Source: Siniperca chuatsi
Taxonomy: Eukaryota > Chordata > Actinopteri > Centrarchiformes > Sinipercidae
Direction: 5' to 3'
Length of the DNA stretch: 64,000 nucleotides
NCBI RefSeq assembly: GCF_020085105.1
Contig: NC_058045.1
Location: forward strand, 11,293,833 to 11,357,832
Shown here: positions 1-12,113 of the stretch, one piece after another
Layout of the letters: every line of letters begins with the position of its first letter
Numbering within the stretch: the first letter of the stretch is position 1
Made by a program: the position numbers and the translations under genes
The notes under the pieces: generated by a model
Databases searched by the model: none
The model's input: only the letters and a program-made list of their open reading frames with translations
Told to the model about the DNA's origin: nothing

Positions 1-884
1 TATTTCTTCAATCATTCCTACTGAATAGATGCACACTGCTGTGGAGTTCCTAGAAGAGAAACAAGATAACTAAAGTTAGCATAAAAAGGGCAGTTTTATC
101 TATATATTAGTTATTGCCTCAACCATGGTAATGGTTAGGGTTGCGATTTTGTCCCATTGCCTCATTCTGTTTGTCTGTTCGCAGAATATCTTAAAAGTAA
201 TGATTGATTACAAAGCAACAGAATAAGTGATAAACCCTCCTTTACACTTACAAATAAATATTCAATTTCCACTTCAGACATAAGAGCTGTGCCAATCTTA
301 CAGAGGCTCGGTCCCTTGGCCATACAGCTTGACCCATACTAAGGACTAAAAGTCAGGATATCTCTGCCTTTGCTGCTTTGATTTTGACCATCCTTTTAAA
401 AATCTGTCTCTTTCATGAATCCCCCAACTTTATAGAAGAGCAATCCTAAATTGCTGGAGCACCCCTTTAAGTAAATTTTAAGTACAATCATGAAAATGCG
501 TGTCTCCTAATGTGAGACTAAAATGTAGTAGGGAATGAAGTTAACAGTCAATCTTATGTATGGGTCTAACCTTGAAGTCTGGACCCATGCATAAGAGGGT
601 AGAAATAGTACATTATGTAACCTCAGGAGCAGATTTGGATTTAGTCTTTTGTTATTATTGATTGGATGTGGCAGACCCACTCTCTTTTGTGTTTTTTATT
701 TGTATTAAAACCTTTTCTGCAACATACTGTATAGGTCAAAACCTACAAGCCTGGTTTAGTTTTGTCCCAGTGGGCGGAAACATTTCAAAATGCTGAGCTT
801 TCAGTTTTAAGTGAGAGCCATTCTGTGTTTCCATGTCAGCATGTTGCTCAGTTGGTGTTAATAAAGGAAAGGAAGGCGTCTAAC
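1..884. other. Intron of sema7a running off the left edge
   Basis: No exon was recognised here on either strand. The next sema7a exon on the minus strand would lie left of base 1. The sequence is AT-rich without clear repeats. Confidence 0.5.
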
Positions 885-3800
885 CAGCTGCTTGTGAAAA
901 GGGCATAGACTTTAGTGTCATGCCAGTCCTCGGCTTGCATCACATAAATGTCTTGGAGACGGTTGAAATAGAGTGACTCCTCTGGAAACCCACAGACAAG
1001 CCGGGCCTTGAGGAAAGATGTCCACATGTTCTGGAAGAATCTTTTTGATCCGCCTTCATCTACCTGCAAAATGATACCAATAAATTACACCAAGACGACG
1101 CTCTTTCACTTTTCTTGCAAACTAAAATTCATCAAAAAAGGGTTATTTGATAGGACTATCTGTAACAAAACACCTGACCGCTTTAGGGTAAGTCTTGTTT
1201 TGCACAGATGTCAAACAACAAGGGTGTTGAAAAGACTGTATTTCACCACAATAATAGTATGCCACACTGCAGCAGATGGTTGCACTACTACATTAATCTG
1301 GTTAAATACTTTAATTATATGTATGCCTTGGTCAAAGCCTGGCATTATAGTCACGTAACTGTAAGATATCACGCTGCCCACAAAATTTCCATCTACCTTT
1401 GTTTTTTAGCACAGTACAAGTAAATAATACATTTCCTAGGTTATCATACTATCCATGATGACAGCCTAAGCCCTCAGTATAAGCATATAAATATGACATA
1501 CTCTACTGATAAAACTGTAAATACTGTCTGACCTTAACCATTGTTACTGGAAGAAACAAAGATTAAAGTAGACAAAGAAAACTGGTTTCATCTCCTTCGT
1601 TTGGCAAATTCAGGTGGGGTTACTGTAAGAGCTGCAGCAGACGCTACTAGAACATTAACAGCTCTGCTGAAGCGTCCCACAATTCAATTTCTGTTTATTC
1701 TAATTGAAACCAGAAGAAGAAAGTAATTGTTTGCGAGAACATCATGTAAAATGCATTAATTTATATACTACATTATAAATCTAATTAAAGTGTGGAGCAC
1801 AGACTTGTTGTGTTAGACTGATCTGTTTCCATTCATGTGTAAAGTCATAGTTTCAAAGTTCATTCTTTACCTTGGTAACAGTTAACAAAAAAATCTCACC
1901 TCACCGAGGTTCATTTATTCTGTCTTCTGGTGCTTTTGATCACATTACATGACCATCGGCAAATGGTAACAACTGGACTAACGCCATCTGCTGATGAAGA
2001 GCATGGGATATGATTAAAAGCTCCAGAACAGCTACTGTTATTTAACTGGTATACTGTTGTTAATCAGAATTATTTCTATTTCACATTCTTAGTCTTTAAG
2101 CCCTGCTAGTGCAGGGCTGGCCATGCTGGTCCTTTCATCCAACCAGACCAAAGTAGTTTGAACTACTGGTGGGTGGATCGACCTAACATTGATACTAATC
2201 ATTATTAAGTCTCGCTTTGAATATTGATACTAGCATAAATAGGACTGATTTCAAAAATGAATCTGCCTCACGTTAGATGAACACTCTTTGTGAACGCACT
2301 CTCTGCTTCTAATGATTAACGATTTATTCAGCTCATAAATCATGGCACATCACTCACCCTACATGATAGTAAATTATCCATCTTTAATAATAAAAAGTAT
2401 TTGTGTTGATATCTGTGATTCTGGCCCTGGTATTATTTCATATTGGATTATATTCTAATTGAGTGCTATTACCCACCCTGGAGTTCAACCAAGTGACAGA
2501 CTAACTCATTGCCTGACTCATACTGTAATCTTCATGAACTCGCCCTTTCACTAGCTAAAATTTGTATTATGAAGCAATATGACCGTTGTTTAATTTCTCA
2601 AGAATAAACATCTTCAAAACAACCAACATTTTCCATATAATTTACCTACTCATCAATATGAGTGGAATCTACCTTCCATGTTACTTTTACAAAATTTGGA
2701 TATCTGTTAGCTTGATTACTAAAGCTGAGCTGAAAAGGTTTGGGGAAGTTTACTGTTGCTGTCTAGTAAGATGAGAGCTTAACTGAACCTATTCCAGTGT
2801 CCAGCGTACCTTACAAACTCTGGCAACCCTAGATATCCAGGGGTCAGCCTCCCGGTTGTGATCGGAGTTCTTTTCACGAAAAAAGATGTATATTTTCTCA
2901 TTGTCAGGGTCATCCTCCCGCTTCACCCAGGACGCAGAGATGAATGTAGGCTCTGTGAGAGGAGGACATGTTTAACAAACTAATCCCTGTTTACAGTACA
3001 GAGCGGTACCAGCAGACAATATGTGACGAAGAAACTTGGCATGTGAAAGCAAAATAAAAGATAATCAAACTGCATGCAGGAGTGGACAGAACAACATTAG
3101 TTGAGGGTTGAACAGTTTCAGGACAAACTGATACTAAACAGGTGCATTATGTTCATACAAGATCAACAATAATATTAATTTTTGCTGATTTTCCCTGTTT
3201 ATGAGGTCGTTTTGTATTTAATTGAATCACAATACTGATGGACTTGCAGTGTAGTATTCATCCTACATTATGAATTGACTTCAGTCATTTACCCACCTGA
3301 GACCCAGTTGTCATACATCCAGACATTAGCTCTGTTGCCAGCTTTCCTTCTGAATTGTAATGAGCTTCCATCAATATCCAAAGGTGCTGCTGAATATAGA
3401 TCCCCCTCTAAAAATAGCAGAGTGGCATCAAATGAAAAGGAGCTGAAATGTTTGAAATGTTCAATTATTGAGTATATTGCTGTGAAAATACACTGGCTTG
3501 CCAGCTCTGCGATCACACATGACTTGATACGGTTACATAAGTGTGCAGCCCAGAGTCACATTTTTAAACCTTCAAAAACATGGTCTGTGGTTATGCAGGA
3601 AACTGTATTTAACATACCCACTGTGAGAGATAGGGAGTTATGTGTGTACACGAACGGAGAGATGCCCGTCCCCTCCACTATTTCATAAGACTGATTGTTC
3701 ACTGAAGAAAACTGTAGAACCCCAGAAAGTCAACAGAATATTGTGATAGTTAGTTCCATACAACTGTGATGGGAAAATAACAATACATTCAACACCAGCC

Positions 3801-5292
3801 ACCAGATACCCTACTGAAATTGCAGACAGGGTGCTAATTAAAGTTTAACGAGAAGCACAGCCACTTCACTTAAAATGCTCCATGCTTAAATCAGCTCTGC
3901 CCTGCTGTTGCTGGTAAAATAAAAAACTAGCCACAAAAACTAGCCACAAAAACTGCAGTATATCACACAGATGTGTTACATTAACACTTATTCAGTGATG
4001 TATGAAAAACACTCACAAGCTTCCAGCACTGTGGTTTGTGTCCATTTGTTCCACAGACAAACAGGTCGTCCTGAAACTTCTCAATGACAGTGATGACATT
4101 TTCACAGGGGCCCTGCAAATACACAGAGCCAAGTCATCACACAGAACTGATTCTTTATTCAAACTTGTTGAGCAGACATTCCTGATCACATAAACCACCA
4201 TTCTCTAGTCACTAACCTCTTGGCACTGTTCCCCCGGTGTTTTCAGAGAAAAGTTCTGCAGGGGACATCAATTGATAGACAAATTTACAAAGTTTTCACT
4301 TAAGAACGTTGTACGTAAGGCTCTGCCCAAAAACCTGGTGTTTTTGGCAATTACATATTGTTTCAAATAGCGGGGGTCTAATTGCTCTAATTTCTTGGAA
4401 AACAATCAACAATCACATTAATTCTTGATTCATTCATTCATTCTTAATAAAACTTATGTGACTGTTGATGGCTGCCTTATTTGATTTTCTGGATTATTAT
4501 ATTATAGAAACTTTAGTATGTCATCAGAGTCTGTTGTGTGACTTGTGTTCACCACCAGCAGTAAAGGAGCAGGTCCTACATAATAGCTGGCTTTGAAAGG
4601 CCATTTCGCTCAGTGGGCGCTGCCAGACAGACAATGGATCTGTGGCAGCCATCTGTTACAGTATAGCATCTAATTATAAACGCAGCTGCACAAACTCTAC
4701 TGCCATCCTCATGAACCATGCATAAATCAAGCTGGAAGCCCATCAATAAACCATGAGACAACTTCGGGAAGAGTTTACAGGCAAGTGAAACAACAAAATA
4801 AAAAGATCAAAAACGGTGGTTCAAAATCTTATTAGTTCACCCACCTCTATGATACGATAGTTATCCACATCAAGTTGTAACACAAAATCAGTCCCTCCAA
4901 CATACATCTCCTCAGAGTCTTCGTCATAGAAGAACACAGTGTGGTTCTGATTCATTTGGTATTTAAATCCACCACTGATTATACCTGAAAAGTGCAACGA
5001 GATAACTTGCGTTATGAATTGGCGCTACATAAATTAAATAAATAAAATTGATTAACTCTGTAACAGATTTTTCTAAACATATACACTGATTTGAGACATA
5101 GGTTTTACACGAATACATCTAAATCATTTTAACTAAGTCATAATGGTAAAGAAGTCACAAGTGAACGTTACCTTTGCTGAGTACTCTGGGAGAATCCTTA
5201 GATCCAAGAAACGGTGTGTCTATTAAACCAACACCAAGGACTAGTTGAAAATCCCCAGCAAGCCACATATAAATTAAAACAAACCGCTTCAT
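885..5292 (-). CDS. sema7a: Semaphorin 7A, N-terminal part (signal peptide and most of the sema domain)
   Basis: Eight coding exons on the minus strand, all phase-consistent: 5172-5292, 4845-4984, 4217-4255, 4017-4112, 3618-3711, 3297-3407, 2810-2952, 885-1063. The start ATG at 5292 opens a hydrophobic signal peptide (MKRFVLIYMWLAG). Sema-domain hallmarks follow: FFYDEDSEEMYVGGTDFVLQLD, then CGTNGHKPQCW, VWMYDNWVS, KIYIFFREKNSD, WTSFLKARLVCG, FNRLQDIYV and VYALFTSSW. The IYIFFRE, FLKA-LVC and FNRLQD blocks match SEMA7A best among semaphorins. This family is GPI-anchored and signals through integrin beta-1 and plexin C1 in axons and immune cells. The PSI, Ig and GPI parts lie outside the window. 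The human integrin-binding RGD is replaced by Lys248-Val249-Asp250 at the exon 7/8 junction. The gene is divergent to commd4. Another class of semaphorin is possible but less likely. Confidence 0.82.
5005..5052 (+). repeat. SINE/LINE-like 3' tail in sema7a intron 1
   Basis: The stretch contains GGCGCTACATAAATTAAATAAATAAAATTGATT, split here as GGCGCTACATAAATTAAATA followed by AATAAAATTGATT. It resembles the 'gcgctatataaataaa' tail common to teleost SINE/LINE 3' ends. It lies within 70 bp of the exon 2 acceptor of sema7a. Only the tail is recognisable. Confidence 0.4.
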
Positions 5293-7298
5293 TTTGCGCC
5301 TTAAGTAGTGAACATTTCTGTTACTTCTGTACGTGTGAACCGCCCTCAAACCCTCTCTCCATTCTTCGCAGTACAGGTGCTCTGTCACTGCCAGCGAGTT
5401 GTCCAGCACAGAATTTACTCCTCAGCCCTTTTGGGGCGGAGCAATTGTTAAGTAAATGTACTACTGCGGGGATAGGCCGTGTAGATGACCGTCATGTAAA
5501 TGTATGCAGATACATACATGCAGGGATTAATATTAGGTACTTGTGAAGACAGGAGTGCTTTATTTTAAATAACCTATTGCAGCAGCAATTTGGGGGGGTT
5601 GAATGTTGTAGGCTACATGGAGGGAGAAACTACATATAAAACTACATATAAATGAAAATCATATGACAGATGAAGAAAACCATTTTTCCAATTAAATGCA
5701 AATCAATAAACTATAAGAGCCGGAGCAAAAAGATAAAACGTTTTCATGAGATTAATTAATATGAATGAACTAATATCTGATTGCTCCCTTAACATAAAAA
5801 GGAGACCAGGTACAGTTGCACTCTGTGCAATTTATTGTTTCTGCCTGTTCAATCCTACAAAAAGCCCACAGCAAGGCATTAGCTCTGATGTAAACAGTGG
5901 CATTACTGGGGCTTAAATGGGGCTTCCAGACTGTGTTTACTGGATCTGCTCACTCATCTGATCTGAAACAATATTTCCAAACTGACTGATACATTTCCCC
6001 ATTTTTTCCCAATGAATATATATCTAAACATGAGCACAAAGTTGCAGGTGCGTTCAGCTTTTTAGCAAAGTTGTTCAATGACAAATTGTTTTAATTCTAG
6101 TGCTTTTGCCCATGTTTGTCTTACAAACAAATTCCTAAAACCTTGGATTAGTCAACAGATTTCTTGTGACAGAAACCGGGAAGTGAACCATTCAGGGACA
6201 ATCTAGAATAGAACTGATATCATAGGATCGGTCTTCCTCTCTACTTCACACCACAAAGTTATTGGAGTACACTTAAGGGCTTCACACTTGATATACTGTA
6301 TTATTAACATGAATCCTCCATGCCAATCTTTCATCTATCAATATGCCAAGATATTCAAATCCTTTGTACTGTTTCTTACCGTGTCATGTGCAGTTTTCTT
6401 GGGGAACATGACACTAAAAAGCCTTTATGTTACAATCATTTTTCAAGCTGTACAGAATCCTCCACTCCTCAACAAAATCCTCAACATAGTGTTCAAGTTT
6501 AATATAATTTGTCAATCCAACTGTAAAAATACAGTTGAAATGAGGTAATGTTTCTTCAGGACCAGGATGTAAAAACTGACATAATGTAAAACATCTCAGG
6601 AGTATGGCTGCATGGAAACCTGAGTACAATAAAAAGCCATACTGTATATTCTGCTTTTTCTTTTCTTCCACACATCTATCCTTTATTTCCCTACTTTGTC
6701 AGTGTCCCTATATATTCCTCCTGTATAAGGACTTTAAACTGTTCATTTTCTCTGCTGTATCTCTGCCAAATCTTAAGGCCAGGCCATAAAGCAAATGCAA
6801 ACGTTAAACAAATTAACCCTTCTGTTCTGCTGACATCGGCTTTCCTTCCGCGTTGTTTGGGGTCCCACACACCCCACCTCTGTAGGTGTAAAAATAATAA
6901 TAGTAACTGCAAAATCAACCATTGTTTTCTCTTTAAATATATTTTTTTCTTCTGAACTTGTTAAAACAAATATATAGAAGAGTAGTGAAGTGGTTACCCT
7001 TCCCTTTGCTACAAACTGGGCTTGCAAATTTGATGAAGGTGAAAAAATATACTGAAATAACCACAAAGCATTGTTATTACACCTAATAAGAAACTATTTC
7101 ACGTTGTATATGTTATATGGGTTATGCATGAACAAATAGCTATATATCTTTTGATTGCCAAAAAAGTAATTTACAGACAAAGAAATGTATGTTTTACCAA
7201 CATACTGTCTGACGTTACTGATTTTTGGGATCAGGTAGAACTCAGAGAGGTCCAACTCCCTGTTAGTCCTCCTATGAACAAATTGTAATAAAACTCCA
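5293..7298. other. Intergenic spacer between sema7a and commd4 (head-to-head)
   Basis: This 2-kb spacer has no gene that can be supported. Short open frames near 6288-6789 have non-coding composition, no splice context and no recognisable domain. Part of it (6815-6900, starting TTAACCC and including a GGGGTCCC block) may be a MITE terminus, but no partner end was found. Confidence 0.5.
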
Positions 7299-7510
7299 AT
7301 AACAGAAATTCAAATAGACTTATGTTAGATCCAGGAAGATAGTCATGTACATAAAGTACAGTCAACACCAATCACAGATAGAGCAAATGACCCCAAACAG
7401 AAGTAATGTTTCATTTTCAGCAGTGGACTTCTGAAGCATAGCATCAAGCAATTCTCACAAAATTGACTATCTTCCTGGATCTCACATGAGTCTATTTGAA
7501 TTTCTGTTAA
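7299..7510. repeat. Near-perfect inverted repeat (47-bp arms, 118-nt loop)
   Basis: The left arm 7299-7345 and the right arm 7464-7510 are reverse complements at 44 of 47 positions. Both carry ACAGAAATTCAAATAGACT and ATCCAGGAAGATAGTCA. The similarity stops sharply at both arm ends. It lies 258 bp upstream of the commd4 start codon. It could be a foldback element or MITE, or the source of a long hairpin RNA. Confidence 0.85.
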
Positions 7511-7659
7511 GGTATCAAGGTGATAAAACAGTGTACAGTGTTTTTGAGCTGTTAACTAGGGCCAAACAGAATATTAGGGTTAATAAAGAAATATGGCGTA
7601 AACAAGAATTGTCAATGACGCCATGCAACATCACGACCATCAACTGTCTTAAAAGAAGC

Positions 7660-7768
7660 GTCACGCCCCCTCTTTCCCATCGTCCAATCAGATGTGAGGA
7701 AGCAGAAAATTCTTCCTGTTCAGTTCTTCTTGTATAACTCGGTGTAACTGCTCAGCTGACTGACAGCT
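7660..7768 (+). promoter_or_regulatory. Likely commd4 promoter (TATA-less, CCAAT box)
   Basis: The stretch is GC-richer than its surroundings, with a CCAAT motif (GTCCAATCAG) at 7684-7688 about 80 bp before the start codon and no TATA box. This fits a housekeeping gene. The transcription start was not determined. Confidence 0.4.
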
Positions 7769-10575
7769 ATGGTAAACACATTTAATATTTATTATTTAAC
7801 ACTAGTTTGCTTATTTAAATTTTATTTATAGGACATTTAGTCGCATAATTTACAAATGTCTGAGGTAATTATTTACCTCAATACTGTCGATGTTTAGTCC
7901 GGCTTTTAGGTAGCTAACAGGCTAAGCTAGTTAGTAGCTTTCCATAACGTTAGCTATCTTAATGTAAATGCTAGCGTTACAGTACAGTAAACAACATTCG
8001 TGTGATGTCTTGTCTGTTGTAGCGGTTCCGTTTCTGTGGAGATATGGACTGCCCAGACTGGGTACTTGCAGAAATTAGCACATTAGCGAAGATTGTGAGT
8101 AATTATGAAGGTCCAATACTTAAACAATAAAGCAATATTGTGTTCTTCAGTGTCAGTTTTTAGTTTGTTTTTATAGTAATACGTGTGTCTTCTGCTTCAC
8201 TGTTTAACAGTCAAGTGTCAAAATGAAACTCCTCTGTGCTCAAGTGCTGAAGGACTTGCTTGGGGAAGGCATTGATGTAAGAGTTTAACAGTTCCACATA
8301 ATCACTTACTTCTCGTTATATACACAATTCACTCACACTTATCAGTGCTGTCTTCTCTTTTTTTTATTAGTATGACAAGGTTGCAAAACTTACTGCAGAT
8401 GCAAAATTTGGTAAGTCTCCCTCATACTTGTACTTAGTGGTGGAAGAAATAATCAGATCTTTTACTAAAGTTAAAGTAGTAACACCACAGTATAAAAATA
8501 CTCCATTACAAATAAAGAAAATAATTCTTAAGTACATTTTTCTACTAATACTTTTGTACTAAACATATCAAAAATAAAAGTACTGGTTATGCAGAAAAAT
8601 CCCCCCTGTGAGTGTTATATTATCATATAATAGTGAACCAATAATGATTATTATTAATAATGCTTTAACATGTAAGCAGCATTTTTCTGTTGTAGTTGGT
8701 CAAGGGGAATCGACTTTAAAATACTGTTTGGGTAGTTAAGTCTACAACAATGCATCATGTTTTATAAGCTCATCAAATATTTTGTTTGTAAAATCTTCAT
8801 CTCCAGCATAACTTTGGCTGTCGAATAAATGTAGTCGAGTAAAAAGTACTGCAGAATATTTGCTTCTGAGATGTAGTGACATAGAAGGGAGCGTAAAAAC
8901 TCAAGCAAAGTACATGTACCTCAAAATTGTTCTTCAGGTGTAGAGTACTTGAGTAACTGTACTTAGTTATATTCCACTACTGCTGGTACTGCATTTAAAT
9001 CTAACTCATATACTTTTACACACAAGCCTATAACATTGTCATATTTGCATTGCATTTGTTATCTAATATGCATCAATCTGTCTTGCAGAGAGCGGAGACA
9101 TCAAAGCCAGTGTGGCAGTGCTCAGCTTCATTTTCTCTAGTGCAGCAAAGCATGATGTTGACAGTGAATCTCTGTCCAGTGAATTGCAGCAGCTCGGTCT
9201 GCCTAAAGGTCAGTTCACTGGGGTTCCCAATGTTTGGTGTGAAAATGATGATTATGTTGCATAATCTGTAGTCACACATGCACAGACCTCTTTCCATACT
9301 TCAATTTGTGCCAAGAGTAAGGACATACTGGTTGTTAAAGCAGAACAAAGGTGGAAAAACATCATCTGAATAATTTCTTTAACTACTTGTAATATTTCTG
9401 GGCAATGTCTGCATTAACTAGAGCCTGTGGGGCAGATACACAAACAACCAAGGGCTCTTCAATACAGAGTTATATATTTGCAAGATTAGCACATTTTTTT
9501 ATATATAAAACTGTGCTCAGAATATGAGTCGGTAAAATCTAAATTAAAAAAGGATCATAGGTCATGACACAAACAATTGCCTCATTTCCAGAGACATACA
9601 GGTCCCAAATCACAGCCTATTGTGTTATTATTGGAGCTTACTGCATGGTAGCATTGTCTGTTGTCTAACTAAAGTATGATAAAACACTGTACTCAGCTGG
9701 CACTCGAAGGGGACATTGTACGTGCACTATGTACATCATGGACAATGCTGATTGGTGGGGTGGTAGGTGCATTGTGACTTTGGTGCATTGACAGTATAAA
9801 ACTGTCGCAGTTGACTCTCCGCCAGCTTCAGGCTGTATTCTCTTTTTCAATGTTGCGAAGATATCCACTTTATTTGATAGATGTTAACTACTTTTCAATT
9901 ACTTTGTGGCTATTACTTTTTCCTCTTATTACTCGGTTAATGCTGTATTAATGTCTTCTGCTAATAGTGTGTTGAAACACTTTCATGGACTTAAAATAAA
10001 TCTTGGCTTGGCTATTAATTACACACACTACTCTTTTAGAACACACAACGGGGCTCTGCAAATCATATGAAGACAAGCACTCTGCACTGCAAGACAAACT
10101 AAGAGAGACAAGCCTGAGACGTAAGTATTTCTGTCTATCTTGCCCTTTTCAAAGAGGAAGGCAAATGTAACTTGATGACGAGAGTTGTCTTCTGTTCTTC
10201 TGCTGACTGAGGGGTGGCATCAATTGTGCTTTGTGATTTCAGTGGGGCGACTGGAGGCTGTTTCCTGGCGCATTGACTACACTCTGAGCTCAAGTGAACT
10301 AAGGGAGGTGAATGAACCAGTGATTCAGCTAAAACTGCAGGCACAGAGAGCTGAGTCAGGCTCCACAGAGACGACTGTTGTTTCTGTTTCTGCTGACAAA
10401 GTCAGAGTCTTGCTTGCAGGTTAGTTCTGCATCTTGTCAAAACACAGTTATTTTCTCATAGTTTTTCCATTTCAAACTATTTTATTAGCCAGAATTATGT
10501 TGTTGATAATTCTTTCCTCTGTGTGTTTCTATAGAGCTCAAACAAGCCCAGGCTATGATGAATGCACTACAGTGA
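7769..10575 (+). CDS. commd4: COMM domain-containing protein 4
   Basis: Eight coding exons: 7769-7771, 8023-8094, 8211-8276, 8371-8410, 9089-9208, 10040-10120, 10243-10419, 10535-10575. They join in phase to 199 residues, the same length as human COMMD4. The first coding exon contributes only the ATG, followed directly by gtaaac. The protein begins [20 protein letters not shown] and contains [12 protein letters not shown] and the C-terminal COMM domain ([10 protein letters not shown] through [19 protein letters not shown]). COMMD4 is a subunit of the Commander/CCC complex, which works with retriever in endosomal cargo recycling. It is divergent from sema7a and shares orientation with neil1, as in the human COMMD4-NEIL1-MAN2C1 order. 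No broken exon was seen. Confidence 0.96.
8430..8985. mobile_element. Palindromic non-autonomous DNA element in commd4 intron 4
   Basis: The element starts TACTTAGTGGTGGAAGAA and ends with the rough inverted copy ATATTCCACTACTG. Between them are many AAAGTA/TACTTT-type motifs, such as AAGTACATGTACCTC. This is the familiar teleost 'aagtac' palindromic repeat. A second, truncated copy is at 32585-33113. The termini suggest a hAT-type MITE, but the target duplication was not resolved. Confidence 0.6.
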
Positions 10576-10927
10576 AGAGTGGACAGTGAAGTCGGACCTT
10601 GATGTCTGTTCAAGAGCTGGACACAAATGACGCTGATAGGCTGCCAAAAGCGGCATACTTACATCTTGTACAGTATAATTTCTTGAATGAATTTAGTAAT
10701 CTCAAACGTCATGTGAATGACTCAGTCCTTGTTTAGATTGACTGATATTTAGTTGTATTTTTCTACCACATTAGTAATAATTTGTGGCAATGTTTCCAAA
10801 CTGGGAGCAAGAAGCAAGAATATTAAATGGACCATTTTTGTAAAATATTGTATATTAATTACCACCTTTTTATTTGAATTATGTCGATCATTTGTTTTTT
10901 TTACATTCATATGCTCATAAATAACAA

Positions 10928-10933
10928 AATAAA
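10928..10933 (+). terminator. Poly(A) signal of commd4
   Basis: An AATAAA lies 353 bp after the commd4 stop codon and is the first clear signal there. Confidence 0.6.
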
Positions 10934-10978
10934 TGTGAAACACGGAGATATTTGTATTCTTGCGGGTTTTCGCCACGC

Positions 10979-11190
10979 CTACATATCCCAACATGCATTG
11001 GGCTGGACTGTTTGCTCATATTGTGTTTCTACAGTGCGTTTGCTAGAGAAGCTCAGAGAAATGTTTTCGCTGTTTTCAATGAATTAATAGAAAACATAAC
11101 AAAAACATCCACTTAGATCAGGAACACGTGAGAAATACCTGATTATAAATAACGAGCGTGGAAAGCCTGAAGGTCTCGCGATAGTTTCGA
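10979..11190 (+). promoter_or_regulatory. Probable neil1 promoter (ZNF143-like, E-box and TCTCGCGA motifs)
   Basis: CTACATATCCCAACATGCA (10979-10997) resembles the ZNF143/Staf site CTACAATTCCCAGCATGCA. A CACGTG E-box lies near 11127 and a TCTCGCGATA element near 11173, close to the TCTCGCGAGA core-promoter motif. All three are typical of vertebrate housekeeping promoters. They lie just after the commd4 poly(A) signal and about 1 kb before the neil1 start codon, so a non-coding first exon of neil1 is likely. Confidence 0.45.
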
Positions 11191-12113
11191 ATGAATAAAT
11201 AAATGTTACACAACTTGTTCAGTAACAAGCATGTTGTGAAAGCCCAGTTAGAGAGCAGAGCAACCCGACAAACTCCATAGGTTATGTAATTGCAGTTTTA
11301 AGTCCGTTAAAGTGACTAGTTTATCAACGGTGATGTCTACTTCCTGGTTTGGGTAAGTTGTTTTTTGATGCCCCTCACAAAGCCATGGTTAACCTTTAAT
11401 GTCCAGAGTGTACTCGTCAGTTTACCTACCAGTACTTTTTTCTTGCTATGACCTGTGCAACGCAGAAACAAAGTTTTGTTCGGCTCGGTTACATGGTGCA
11501 AGTCCAAGGTTAGATGTGTCATATTGGCTGTGGCAGGATGTGCGTAAAGTTGCTAAGTACCCTGTTGTGTCGTCAAGGAATGACTGACTGTTAGTAACAG
11601 TTTATGTTTTGGGTCTGAGTGTGTGTTGTGTGGTAGGATGTGCATGCTTGTGTGTGTGTGTGTATTTGCATCTGCAGTGATGTTTGAGAACCAAGGTCTT
11701 TGGTTTATTTTTTGCTACAGTTGCTTGGATTTTTCATATTGTATTCATCCAGGTTACTATTCAGTACACTGTGTACATTTTATCTTCCAACATCAAGGCC
11801 TAAATGCAAGGGAAGGAATATAATTCTGGGGAAGAAAAGTTGAAGCCTGCATTTATATTTTTTTGTTGGCCTAAAAGTAGTCAAATGGAAACATTTTGAG
11901 TGTTCAAATACTGGAATAACCTTGTAAAATACCCACCATGTGAACATTTTTAAATTGTAGAACGTAAACTCTCCCCAGGTTGCTAAAAACAGACACACGT
12001 CCTCATTGTGCTTAAAGGCAGCTACAGTCAGGGATGTTATATTTTGTGATGTAATTTTTGCTCAGCCACTTTATTCTCTGCAATACAGCTCGGCCTAATT
12101 TTGTTCCAACAAA
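11191..12113 (+). other. Leader/intron region before the neil1 start codon
   Basis: No coding exon was recognised. A short TG-rich run sits near 11650. The sequence just before 12114 (CCAACAAAATGCC) gives an acceptable start context. Confidence 0.4.

Noticed and set aside
6288-6789. Cluster of short open frames between sema7a and commd4
   Set aside because: Low-complexity, Phe/Ile/Cys-rich products from AT-rich DNA with no splice context.
6815-6900. Possible piggyBac-type end (TTAACCCTTCTG)
   Set aside because: No inverted partner end was found within several kb.
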